This document shows, one piece after another, positions 7,439 to 14,000 of a stretch of DNA of 14,000 bases (positions are counted from its first letter, which is position 1; each line of letters begins with the position of its first letter). A program made the position numbers and the translations under genes. A model generated the notes under the pieces. That model was not told where the DNA came from. It saw nothing but the letters and a program-made list of their open reading frames with translations, and did no database searches. Origin of the DNA: Candidatus Thalassarchaeaceae archaeon (lineage in GTDB: Archaea; Thermoplasmatota; Poseidoniia; Poseidoniales; Thalassarchaeaceae). The stretch is from the NCBI GenBank assembly GCA_029250425.1, contig JAQXFF010000265.1:1-14000 (forward strand), in the 5' to 3' direction.

Positions 7439-9138
7439 GCAAACACCCCCCAACGTTCTCGAACTTCATTGGCTGATTCTGCTAAATCCACTTCGGTTGG
7501 AGCGAAATGATCTCCCATCAACAATGCGCCCTGTGCATCAATCATGGCACGACCAGTAAACGTGTGCTTTCGTCCAAGCATTCGACTTCGTAAATCGGCT
7601 AGGAATGCTTCACCACCATCGCCTTGGGTCGCCTCTTGAACCTCGGCCATAGTTTGACCTAAGAATGCTTCAGCACTCACTCGACCCAGAATCAACGCGC
7701 CATTGGCAAGGCCGTCATCGAGAATAATACGCAAACGTAAATCCTCAACTCCTTCTTGCGGCCCATGTTCCCTGCAAGCCCCATCGCGCATTGCCTTCTT
7801 ACATTCCGGGCATCTGTGGATAATCCCTGAACCAGATGCTACAGAAATGACTGTGGCAGTACTGGTTACCCCACTTCGTGAACCACCAGCGAGAAGTTCT
7901 GAGAAATCGACTTCAACAGAATGTGTACTGGCGTCAATAGCATCCCACGGGATTTTGTCAAGCACTTCGACTTGTTCACTTCGATCCACTGTTATGTCTG
8001 GCGTACCTTGCCATGAACGGACACGAACATTACTCAATTTCAGTGCAAGCGGAAGGGAACCTTCGTCGATAGGTAATTCTGACCACGCAGTCAAGCGACA
8101 AGTGCCTGTAGGATCGACTGCATCACCTCCCCAGACTGTTTTCTCAGCACCATCCTTTCCAGTGAAACTACGACTGCTCCAAGATGTGAGTTGTACTGTG
8201 ATTCCCACATCCGCGGAACCGTCGCGAAGTTGTCCGATTTGCATCACAGAAGAGGCGGCGAGGTCGTCTAAACTGGCAAATGCATTGTCATGATAAACTT
8301 CCACTTTGGTTCGATCCCCAATGTTCAACTCAGGGGTATTTCGGAATCTGCGAATGGCTGCACCCTCAATCTTCAAAAGTGTCCCCTCTGGATGTTCAAA
8401 ACCACCAAAACAAGCAAAACCGATTGTACCACTGTCATCAGCAAGGCGCCCTTTGACCATGTCAATGGTTCCACTACCATCCTTTTTGTTAACAGTCATT
8501 GGCCGAGTTGAAATCACTCGAGCAACAACCGTTGCAAATCCATCCATGCCCAACACACGTTCAATTGAAGTTGGTTCGGATGGAGCAACGACAACTTTGC
8601 GCTCACTTCCACGGAGCACTGCTACACGGCTGGTTTGATTGATGTTCAACGAACGTTTCCCATTCCACTCATTGACAGATACGCCTTCTAGTCGTACAAC
8701 ACTACCTGGACTCAGATTTTCAGCGTGGTTGCCCCAATCTTTGAAATCCCAACGTGTGCGTTGGCCGCCCTCTTCCCAAGGATTGTCCTCGATCCAACCG
8801 AAGGCAATTTGTTTCTCTTCACCACGAACCATCTGCATTCGTGGGACATAAGTCACAACCTCGACTTCAATGGTCACATTGGTATCATCAGAGGATAGGT
8901 TTGAGAATCGCTCAACTGATTTTGCGGCTGGACGAGAGGAGGAGGTCTTTGGAGCATTTACTTCCATGCCTGCTTCTTTTTGAAAATGCTCTATGACACT
9001 ACGCAGGGCATGTTTAGGGGGGACGAGGAATTCATCCCTGTATCGGGAAAATTCCCCCGCTATTGCATTTTCATCGGCTTCAGGTACGGCTTCTTTGACC
9101 GCACGGATCTCTTCTTCAAACTCTTCTGGGTTAGACAT
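7435..9138 (-). CDS. rpa: Replication protein A, multi-OB-fold with zinc knuckle
   Basis: A single-stranded-DNA-binding protein for replication, repair and recombination. The 567 residues begin with a small helical module typical of archaeal RPA (about 20-52; GEFSRYRDEF, VPPKHALRSVI), then OB folds at about 86-176, 196-282 and 305-393. A C-terminal zinc-bearing fold follows (about 420-545), with Cys443, Cys446, Cys455 and His458 (C-x2-C-x8-C-x2-H). Repeated OB signatures include GSVVRLEGVSVNEWNG and LPLALKLSNVRVRSWQG. It is long compared with many euryarchaeal RPAs. ATG 9138 was chosen because AGGAG lies about ten bases upstream and the N-terminal module starts soon after; the in-frame GTG at 9186 adds 16 low-complexity residues. 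The RPA-associated gene follows with a 4-base overlap, so equal expression by coupling is likely. Confidence 0.93.
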   Translation of the reverse strand: MSNPEEFEEEIRAVKEAVPEADENAIAGEFSRYRDEFLVPPKHALRSVIEHFQKEAGMEVNAPKTSSSRPAAKSVERFSNLSSDDTNVTIEVEVVTYVPRMQMVRGEEKQIAFGWIEDNPWEEGGQRTRWDFKDWGNHAENLSPGSVVRLEGVSVNEWNGKRSLNINQTSRVAVLRGSERKVVVAPSEPTSIERVLGMDGFATVVARVISTRPMTVNKKDGSGTIDMVKGRLADDSGTIGFACFGGFEHPEGTLLKIEGAAIRRFRNTPELNIGDRTKVEVYHDNAFASLDDLAASSVMQIGQLRDGSADVGITVQLTSWSSRSFTGKDGAEKTVWGGDAVDPTGTCRLTAWSELPIDEGSLPLALKLSNVRVRSWQGTPDITVDRSEQVEVLDKIPWDAIDASTHSVEVDFSELLAGGSRSGVTSTATVISVASGSGIIHRCPECKKAMRDGACREHGPQEGVEDLRLRIILDDGLANGALILGRVSAEAFLGQTMAEVQEATQGDGGEAFLADLRSRMLGRKHTFTGRAMIDAQGALLMGDHFAPTEVDLAESANEVRERWGVFA

Positions 9139-9182
9139 TTTTGAGCTACTCCTGGGAGGGTTAGAAGACCGCATCCGCACGA

Positions 9183-9238
9183 GCACGTCCTGCTTGGGTT
9201 GCTAAACAACCTAGGCAGAGAACAATGGTCGGTCGTGC
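9183..9238 (+). other. Intergenic RNA-type hairpin in divergent region
   Basis: Between rpa (-) and the AstE-like gene (+) lie 239 bases (9139-9377) without a gene. TGCTTGGGTTG (9191-9201) pairs with CAACCTAGGCA (9207-9217) over 11 bp around a CTAAA loop, with two G-U pairs on the plus strand. On the minus strand those become A-C mismatches, so a plus-strand RNA is favoured. GCACG (9183-9187) can also pair with CGTGC (9234-9238), enclosing the hairpin. It may be part of a structured leader, a small RNA or an operator. I see no known riboswitch and no tRNA here. The remainder, 9239-9377, holds only weak TA-rich stretches. Confidence 0.4.
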
Positions 9239-9377
9239 AGTTTGGGGAAGACGCGGCACTCCATTACCTCCGGGAAATATCACCGGGTTGTGGGGGTTCT
9301 TGAACTCTCGCATATCAGTGTTGTACGGAATTGGAAGTAGGGCAGGGATTGTTATTCAATGACGAAGTGGGCGATGC

Positions 9378-10454
9378 GTGGCCGACATAGAATCCTTTCA
9401 TTTTGAGGGTGCCGAAATAGCACCTGGGACGGGTAAAGAGGTCTCACTTGATCTCGGAGATGGACCCGCCGGAAACCCGCGGAAAATCCCAGTATACATT
9501 ATTCATGGCTCTCGACCAGGCCCCATTCTAGCTCTGACAGCAGGCATCCACGGAGATGAACTGAACGGCGTCTCTGTAGCCCATCATCTCATCCATGGTG
9601 ACGATCATATCGCTAACACTGATGATGATCGGATCTCACGAAAAGAATTGGCAGGGACAATCATCTGTGTACCGGTTGTCAATATTGAAGGCATGCTGCT
9701 AGAACAGAGAGGTGCCCCCGATAACAGGGATATCAACCGGCTTTTCCCAGGAAAGGAACAAGGCAATCAATCACAACGAATTGCTTACGTTTTATTCAAT
9801 TCCGTCGTCAAACGTGCTGACTACCTAATCGATTTACATTCAGCGCCACATTCGAGAACAAATCTCCCACATGTTCGGGCGAATTTCGACCAAAAGAAAT
9901 GCATGAATTTAGCGCGGGCATTCGGCACACAAATCATTCTGCACTCAACTGGTCCGAAAGGATCGTTGAGGCGAGCTGCAACCAAGCAAGGAACGCCCAC
10001 CATCCTCTTGGAAGCGGGTACAGCACACCGATTTGAGATGGATGCGGTTCATGCTGGAATCGAAGGTGTGCTCAATGTAATGGGGCATCTTGGAATGATC
10101 GAACGGAAAATTCGATTGCCCGCTGTTAGACTTCTAGTTCGTCGCTCAAAATGGGCTCGGGCCGAAGCCGGAGGACTCCTATACAGCCGCGTCAATGTCG
10201 GTGAACACGTCAAGAAAGGGCAGGAAATTGCACTTGTCACAGATCCACTGGGGGAACAAACCCACAGTATCGAAAGTCCGAGAACTGGTGTCATTGTGGG
10301 CTTGGCATTGAACCCGTTGGTGAGAGCAGGAGACCCCGTCGCCAATATCGTACTTTGTTCAGAGGGGAAATGGAAACAGGCTCAGAGTGAATTCAATGCT
10401 GAAGACCCAGATGAAGAATCCGTAGACGACGAAGAATCTCTGGATGATGCATGA
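9378..10454 (+). CDS. Succinylglutamate desuccinylase/aspartoacylase (AstE/AspA) family zinc enzyme
   Basis: A 358-residue zinc carboxypeptidase-fold amidohydrolase that removes an acyl or amino-acid group from an amine; its exact substrate is unknown. Zinc ligands are visible: His58 and Glu61 in GIHGDE (56-61) and His154 in DLHSAPHSR (152-160). The substrate-binding motif NRDINRLFPG (116-125) and the catalytic Glu in LLEAG (E212) are also intact. A C-terminal lipoyl-like barrel (about 260-325; GGLLYSRVNVGEHVKKGQ) is typical of the family branch often found near RimK ATP-grasp ligases. An acidic tail (340-358) ends the protein. The start is GTG 9378; nearby ATGs at 9359 and 9374 are out of frame. 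No RimK is in the window, so an LysW, glutamate-tag or N-acyl substrate cannot be chosen. Confidence 0.9.
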   Translation: MADIESFHFEGAEIAPGTGKEVSLDLGDGPAGNPRKIPVYIIHGSRPGPILALTAGIHGDELNGVSVAHHLIHGDDHIANTDDDRISRKELAGTIICVPVVNIEGMLLEQRGAPDNRDINRLFPGKEQGNQSQRIAYVLFNSVVKRADYLIDLHSAPHSRTNLPHVRANFDQKKCMNLARAFGTQIILHSTGPKGSLRRAATKQGTPTILLEAGTAHRFEMDAVHAGIEGVLNVMGHLGMIERKIRLPAVRLLVRRSKWARAEAGGLLYSRVNVGEHVKKGQEIALVTDPLGEQTHSIESPRTGVIVGLALNPLVRAGDPVANIVLCSEGKWKQAQSEFNAEDPDEESVDDEESLDDA

Positions 10455-10528
10455 ATGCTTGTGAATCACCATTGCACCGCTTAACTTGCACCGAACACTC
10501 AAGAACTCGGCTATGCCGATGACATCTC

Positions 10529-11491
10529 ATGTCAGAAGAGGAGGTTGTCACTGATGACGAAACCTTCTGGTGGTCGAACTGGGTACGGCCTCAAAATCTT
10601 GAATTGATTTTCTCTCTTGTCTCGATTGGAATCGTCATTTTTGTCATCCAAGAAGACTTGGTAAATTCAAATGCCACACTTTTCTGGATACTGGCCATTC
10701 TGGATTTAGTCTTGGTTGGATTCTTTGTCGCTGAACTTGCAAAAGATCTCTCAGATGCAGAAGACCGTGCAGAATGGTGGCGCGCTCAAAGTTGGGGTTT
10801 ACTAGGGCTAACTCCAGTGATTCTTGCAGCAATCCCTTCGGTGGAAATCATCGTAATGTTGAGATTGATTCATTTGACAAAAGTGTATTCACTTGTCACT
10901 AATTTATTGGGATTGCAAGAAACAAGTGAAGAATCACCAGTTCAGCGTCAAATTCAACACCTTATCTTCGTCGTAACCGCAATCGGATTTGCTGGAGGTT
11001 TCATCGCGTATCTTTTCGAACAGCACGCTCCGGAAGCAGTTTGTGGTGACACTTGTATTGACACATTGCCAGCAGCCATGTGGTGGGCGATAACGACAGC
11101 AACCACGGTGGGTTATGGAGACTACGCACCTGTGACCAACGGGGGAAGGGCCGTCGCAATTTTCCTGATGTTTACGGGGATTGCCTTGTACGGGTTGTTG
11201 ACAGCTACGCTCTCACAGTTAATTTGGGCCAGAGGTAGGAAATCAGGGCAAAGCAATGGAGATGGCAATTCAAGTGAGATGATTGAACGTTTGGAAAGGC
11301 TTGCAGATATGCGACGAGATGGGTGGCTTACCGCAACCGAATTCCATGATGCAAAAGCCAGTGTACTAACCGGAAGAATGCCCGGTGGAAATAAGGCTCG
11401 AGATGTCGAATCTCGGGCACCAATACCACGGGATGAGAGGAAGGCACGAAGGGCTGCAGCACGTGCAGGTTTCCTTGCAGAAGAAGAGTAG
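10529..11491 (+). CDS. Six-TM potassium channel with SHOCT-like C-terminal domain
   Basis: A membrane protein of 320 residues with the voltage-gated-channel layout: S1 (about 24-41), S2 (51-72), S3 (88-103), S4-like helix (104-125), S5 (140-164), pore helix (180-192), selectivity filter TVGYGD (193-198) and S6 (207-233). The filter is the classic potassium sequence. The S4 helix carries few positive residues (one Arg and one Lys in VMLRLIHLTKVYSL), so voltage sensing is likely weak or absent. A cysteine pair (Cys172, Cys176) lies in the outer turret before the pore. The cytoplasmic tail includes a SHOCT-type module (about 250-281; IERLERLADMRRDGWLTATEF), often used for oligomerisation or regulation, and a basic end. 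Ligand-gated or leak-type function is inferred. It stands alone between metabolic genes. Confidence 0.92.
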   Translation: MSEEEVVTDDETFWWSNWVRPQNLELIFSLVSIGIVIFVIQEDLVNSNATLFWILAILDLVLVGFFVAELAKDLSDAEDRAEWWRAQSWGLLGLTPVILAAIPSVEIIVMLRLIHLTKVYSLVTNLLGLQETSEESPVQRQIQHLIFVVTAIGFAGGFIAYLFEQHAPEAVCGDTCIDTLPAAMWWAITTATTVGYGDYAPVTNGGRAVAIFLMFTGIALYGLLTATLSQLIWARGRKSGQSNGDGNSSEMIERLERLADMRRDGWLTATEFHDAKASVLTGRMPGGNKARDVESRAPIPRDERKARRAAARAGFLAEEE

Positions 11492-11493
11492 GC

Positions 11494-11502
11494 TTCATAT
11501 CA
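11494..11502 (+). promoter_or_regulatory. TATA-like box, leaderless style, for the MoaB-like gene
   Basis: TTCATATCA is centred about 24 bases before the ATG at 11522, and no Shine-Dalgarno-like sequence precedes the start. This spacing is what a leaderless archaeal transcript would need. Only 30 bases separate the upstream stop from this start. Confidence 0.4.
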
Positions 11503-11521
11503 CCAACGTCTTCGACCCAAC

Positions 11522-12070
11522 ATGGACCCTGTGATATTTGGTGTAATCACGGCCTCAGACAGGGCCTCATCCGGTGATTACGAAGATTTGTCTGGTCCAG
11601 CCATTGCAGAATTTCTTTCTATGGCAATTTCCAACCCGTATACAGTCGAAAGACGAATCATCCCTGATGAGCGAGAAATCATTGAGAAAACGATGATTGA
11701 ACTTTGCAATGCGGGCAGTTCCGTAATTGTAACCACTGGTGGAACTGGACCTGCACCTCGAGATGTGACACCTGATGCAACCGAAGCGATTTGTGATCGC
11801 ATGTTGCCCGGTTTTGGTGAACAGATGCGGGCGATTTCTTTGCGACATGTCCCCACAGCCGTACTCAGTCGACAAACAGCAGGGACACGTGGCCAAACAC
11901 TGATTCTCAATTTGCCAGGAAGTCCTCGTTCAATTCGTGAAATCATCGATGAAATATGGCCAGCAGTCCCCTATTGTGTAGACTTAATCGGTGGGCCATA
12001 CATTGAGACCACTGAAGGGGTATGGTCTGCCTGGAGACCTCCTCATGCACGCCGCGCGATTGAAGAATGA
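11522..12070 (+). CDS. moaB: MoaB/MogA-type molybdopterin adenylyltransferase
   Basis: A cytoplasmic enzyme of molybdenum/tungsten cofactor synthesis that adenylates molybdopterin before metal insertion by MoeA. The 182 residues are close to the family's usual length. Visible signatures are GVITASDRASSGDYEDLSG at the N-terminus, PDE (48-50), the nucleotide-binding loop TTGGTGPAPRDVTPDAT (71-87) with the conserved Asp81, GFGEQMR (97-103), and LPGSPRSIRE (131-140). All key residues appear intact. No other cofactor genes lie nearby, so it seems to be a lone copy. The RNase PH gene starts 18 bases after its stop and is probably co-transcribed. MoaB and MogA cannot be separated by eye. Confidence 0.92.
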   Translation: MDPVIFGVITASDRASSGDYEDLSGPAIAEFLSMAISNPYTVERRIIPDEREIIEKTMIELCNAGSSVIVTTGGTGPAPRDVTPDATEAICDRMLPGFGEQMRAISLRHVPTAVLSRQTAGTRGQTLILNLPGSPRSIREIIDEIWPAVPYCVDLIGGPYIETTEGVWSAWRPPHARRAIEE

Positions 12071-12088
12071 GACCCGAGTCGGCGACAC

Positions 12089-12913
12089 ATGGCCAAGTTC
12101 AAGGAAGCTGATTTAGAACTCTCCCGTGAGAAAGGTGAGATGCGAGATGTCGAAGTAAAAATCGACTTTACACCCAATGCACTTGCGAGTGTTTTGTACA
12201 AACAAGGTGACACTGTTGTCCTTGCATGTTGTACGCGCGCGAGGAATCTTCCACGGTGGTTCCCTCGGGATGCCACAAAAGGTTGGGTCAATGCAGAATA
12301 TAGCCTACTTCCTGGTTCAACGGATTCAAGATTCCAACGTGAGCGAAGAGGTGCAAAGGGACGGACCTACGAAATCGAGCGATTGGTCGCACGTAGCCTT
12401 CGTGCTGGAATTGATCTTGAGGAACTTGGACCGCACAGTTTGACCGTGGATTGTGACATCCTCAATGCCGATGGAGGCACACGATGTGCCTCGATTACTG
12501 CCGCAACCATTGCACTTCGGCTTGGTGTGCGTCGACTCATCGAACAAGGATTGTGTCTGCCAGCAGCAGACCGAAAACCTGCTGATGCGGGTCGAGATTG
12601 GAAACCTCGTGAATTGAGTTCGACAGAGAAGACGTCGCACGAAGCCGCGGTATTGCCTGTCGATGTCGCCGCAATCAGTGTAGGTCTGCTCGGAGAAGAT
12701 GTCTATCTTGATCTCGATTACATCCTAGATTCCAATGCGGATGTTGACATGAACGTCATCGGCACCAGCGATGGAATGTTGGTTGAAGTCCAAGGAACGG
12801 GAGAAGAATCCACCTACTCTCGTGCGCAAATGGATGATTTGATGGACATGGCTGAGATAGGATTGGAGAACCTGTTTGCAATCCAAAAACAAGCACTTGA
12901 TAGTGCTAATTAG
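12089..12913 (+). CDS. rph: Ribonuclease PH, bacterial-type, with an insertion
   Basis: A phosphate-dependent 3'-5' exoribonuclease that trims tRNA and other RNA 3' ends. The 274 residues match bacterial RNase PH more closely than archaeal exosome Rrp41: GWVNAEYSLLPGSTDSR (65-81), GRTYEIERLVARSLRA (91-106), NADGGTRCASIT (126-137), DLDYILDSNADVDMN (208-222), LVEVQGTGEE (231-240) and a C-terminal QKQAL helix. Catalytic Asp208 and Asp214 keep the six-residue spacing of the family, and the phosphate-site GR and GGTR are present, so the enzyme should be active. The extra length beyond about 240 residues is explained by an insertion at about 156-188 (rich in Lys, Asp and Glu), before the VDVAAISVG strand. 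No Rrp4 or Rrp42 gene is adjacent, unlike the usual archaeal exosome cluster. Confidence 0.92.
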   Translation: MAKFKEADLELSREKGEMRDVEVKIDFTPNALASVLYKQGDTVVLACCTRARNLPRWFPRDATKGWVNAEYSLLPGSTDSRFQRERRGAKGRTYEIERLVARSLRAGIDLEELGPHSLTVDCDILNADGGTRCASITAATIALRLGVRRLIEQGLCLPAADRKPADAGRDWKPRELSSTEKTSHEAAVLPVDVAAISVGLLGEDVYLDLDYILDSNADVDMNVIGTSDGMLVEVQGTGEESTYSRAQMDDLMDMAEIGLENLFAIQKQALDSAN

Positions 12914-12953
12914 GCGGGTTAAAGTTCATCAATGGGTGACAAATCGTCAATAT

Positions 12954-13559
12954 ATGCGAAGAGCATATTTTTTCACATTGCTCTTCTTGGCAGCCATGCT
13001 GCAGTATACCCCACCTGTTGAAGGTCAAATTCTACCCGATGTAGAGATTACATGTACTCCAACTGAAATGGAAATAGATGTGAGTCCACTGTCTGATCGA
13101 ACGACAGTGACCGAATGTCGGGCAGAAAATCCAACAATATTTGTTGAAGATGTGATCATCCAAATTAATGCTGGTGGGCTATCCTACTCTTCACCAGGCG
13201 AAATTACCGTAAATGGAGGTAGTTCAACTGACTTTTGGGTGAGTTTCAGAGGGGATGCCAGTATGGAGCCACAAAATCTATCGGTGACGTTATCGTACCG
13301 TGTCGATACGGCAAATGGAGTTCAGTGCATCACCTGTACTTCAAAGCAAATCACAATGAGTATTGCGGTTGACGAATTCACAGCAACAAGGAATGGCACC
13401 AATGCAACCGAAGAAACCTCGATGTGGAGTGGTAGTAAACTCGGCGAGTATTTCTTTTTCTTGAATGGATTCATCATTTTCCCAATCATCATACTGGCGC
13501 TAGTGGGGATTGCGTACGCCATTGTGAGACGGAATAATGGTGCGGTGGGCCGGGCTTGA
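12954..13559 (+). CDS. Secreted, C-terminally membrane-anchored beta-rich protein
   Basis: A 201-residue protein of unknown function. It has an N-terminal signal peptide (MRRAYFFTLLFLAAML, cut probably near VEG-Q at residue 24-25), an extracytoplasmic domain of alternating strands resembling an Ig-like or CARDB-type fold (about 28-140), a Thr/Asn-rich glycosylatable spacer (143-157; NGTNATEETS) and one TM helix (about 166-191) with a short basic tail. Cysteines at 34, 55, 125 and 128 could form disulfides. ATG 12954 was chosen because it starts the signal peptide; reading from 12876 would overlap RNase PH and add 26 residues before it. A TTAAAG box (12919-12924) lies about 33 bases upstream. 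Its last codons and stop lie within the antisense of the tRNA-Phe gene. Confidence 0.75.
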   Translation: MRRAYFFTLLFLAAMLQYTPPVEGQILPDVEITCTPTEMEIDVSPLSDRTTVTECRAENPTIFVEDVIIQINAGGLSYSSPGEITVNGGSSTDFWVSFRGDASMEPQNLSVTLSYRVDTANGVQCITCTSKQITMSIAVDEFTATRNGTNATEETSMWSGSKLGEYFFFLNGFIIFPIIILALVGIAYAIVRRNNGAVGRA

Positions 13560-13613
13560 ACCGGCGACTTCCAGATCTTCAGTCTGGCACTCTCCCAGCT
13601 GAGTTACCACCGC
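13541..13613 (-). tRNA. tRNA-Phe (GAA)
   Basis: The minus strand folds into a full cloverleaf. The acceptor is GCGGTGG with CCACCGC, the D arm ACTC/GAGT, the anticodon stem CCAGA/TCTGG with loop CTGAAGA (anticodon GAA), the variable loop AAGTC, the T arm GCCGG/CCGGC with loop TTCAAGC, and the discriminator A. No intron is seen. The next three bases (13540-13538) read CCA, so the 3' end appears to be genome-encoded. The 3' half overlaps 19 bases of the convergent gene ending at 13559. A TATA-like ATAATG lies about 30 bases upstream, and GGCCACTGGCC (13623-13633) forms a small palindrome between. Confidence 0.97.
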
Positions 13614-13670
13614 AGGGAACTGGGCCACTGGCCTTACATTATCAACACTTTCGGGTGCTAAATGAGATAC

Positions 13671-14000
13671 TCAGAAGAGGTCGTCGTCGTCGTCTCCATC
13701 TTCGATGACCATTGGACCTTCAGCATCAGCCTTCTTCCCTTTCTTTGCTTCTTTCTTCTCTGCGGGTTTCTTTGCTGGCTTCTTTTCCACCTTGGCAGCG
13801 GGAGGAGGGGCAGATTTTCCTTGTTCAGCAGCTACACGCTTGGCTTTCTCTTCGGCTTCCCTTGCAGCAAGTTCGGCTGGATCAATTCCTTGAGCAATTG
13901 CCAATTTCCTTCGGCGATCATCACGGGCTTGTTTCTCAAAGAGGCGGTGTTTGGCGCGCTCACATTGTTGCAACATGAACATTGCATCATGCTCAAGTAG
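13671..14000 (-). CDS. C-terminal part of an unrecognised protein with Lys/Ala-rich and acidic tail
   Basis: The frame is open from the stop at 13671 to the window edge (109 residues) and reads through an internal ATG at 13982, so the gene probably continues to the left on the minus strand beyond the window. The visible N-terminal part is a charged helix (HDAMFMLQQCERAKHRLFEKQARDDRRRKL). It is followed by an Ala/Glu/Lys helix, a Pro-rich hinge (SAPPPAAK), a Lys/Ala run (KKPAKKPAEKK) and an acidic end (EDGDDDDDLF). Such mixed basic-acidic tails occur on archaeal DNA- and RNA-binding or replication proteins, but nothing here identifies the family. The tRNA-Phe gene follows 57 bases downstream on the same strand. 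Confidence 0.7.
   Translation of the reverse strand, partial: LLEHDAMFMLQQCERAKHRLFEKQARDDRRRKLAIAQGIDPAELAAREAEEKAKRVAAEQGKSAPPPAAKVEKKPAKKPAEKKEAKKGKKADAEGPMVIEDGDDDDDLF

Noticed and set aside
7703..8293. 196-residue plus-strand open frame
   Set aside because: Antisense shadow of rpa, including its zinc-knuckle region; no start signal or motif of its own.
9139..9186. Longer N-terminus for RPA from GTG 9186
   Set aside because: The added residues are Ser/Pro-rich and unlike the family. ATG 9138 has AGGAG at a suitable distance.
9239..9377. Possible tRNA-like T-arm around GGGTTCTTGAACTC
   Set aside because: The loop would be only two bases, and no acceptor, D or anticodon stem can be drawn around it.
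12089..12913. Exosome subunit Rrp41 as the identity of this gene
   Set aside because: The motifs GWVNAEY, GRTYEIERL and DLDYxxDSxADVDMN are of RNase PH, and no exosome partner gene is adjacent.
13671..13982. Complete small gene starting at ATG 13982
   Set aside because: The frame stays open to the window edge with plausible helical sequence, so a larger gene cut by the window is more likely; its true start is not visible.

Overview
The window reads as chromosomal DNA of an archaeon, most likely a planktonic marine euryarchaeon of the Poseidoniales (Marine Group II) type. The archaeal evidence is direct: a multi-OB-fold replication protein A with the archaeal N-terminal module and a zinc knuckle, its RPA-associated partner, an isoprenoid synthase, a split archaeal/Tad-type secretion platform, and TATA-like boxes about 25 bases before start codons (leaderless style). 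The lineage is inferred from gene content and style and was not tested by phylogeny. Genes are tightly packed. No mobile element, CRISPR array or phage cassette is visible.

Left part (1-3455). The N-terminal half of a polyprenyl (GGPP-type) synthase runs leftward off the window edge. Diverging from it is a 357-residue protein with the layout of hydroxymethylbilane synthase (HemC) but without the catalytic aspartate and the cofactor-binding cysteine. A palindromic hairpin and a promoter follow, then a 580-residue protein with three SAP-like N-terminal modules and a helical C-terminal part built on a degenerate repeat.

Middle part (3456-9138), all on the minus strand. Read in transcription order: RPA (567 aa), RPA-associated OB-fold protein (325 aa, ATGA overlap), a 70-base gap with a hairpin, a small unknown beta-rich protein (114 aa), two T2SF-domain membrane proteins (194 and 248 aa) and a TadA/CpaF/PilT-class ATPase (413 aa). 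The first two genes form a single-stranded-DNA-binding module. The last three form the motor and inner-membrane platform of a type IV pilus or secretion machine, with no pilin or prepilin peptidase in view.

Right part (9139-14000). A 239-base divergent intergenic region carries an 11-bp RNA-type hairpin. Rightward genes follow: a zinc-dependent AstE/aspartoacylase-like enzyme, a six-TM potassium channel with a SHOCT-like tail, a MoaB/MogA molybdopterin adenylyltransferase, a bacterial-type RNase PH with a roughly 33-residue insertion, and a secreted, C-terminally anchored beta-rich protein. The last of these converges on and overlaps a minus-strand tRNA-Phe(GAA) that encodes its own CCA. The window ends inside a minus-strand gene with a Lys/Ala-rich, then acidic, C-terminal tail.

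The observations most worth following up are the catalytically dead HemC-like protein, the bacterial RNase PH, the pair of CCC-TTA-GGG hairpins with compensating arms, the small unknown protein ahead of the secretion genes, and the structured intergenic region at 9183-9238.
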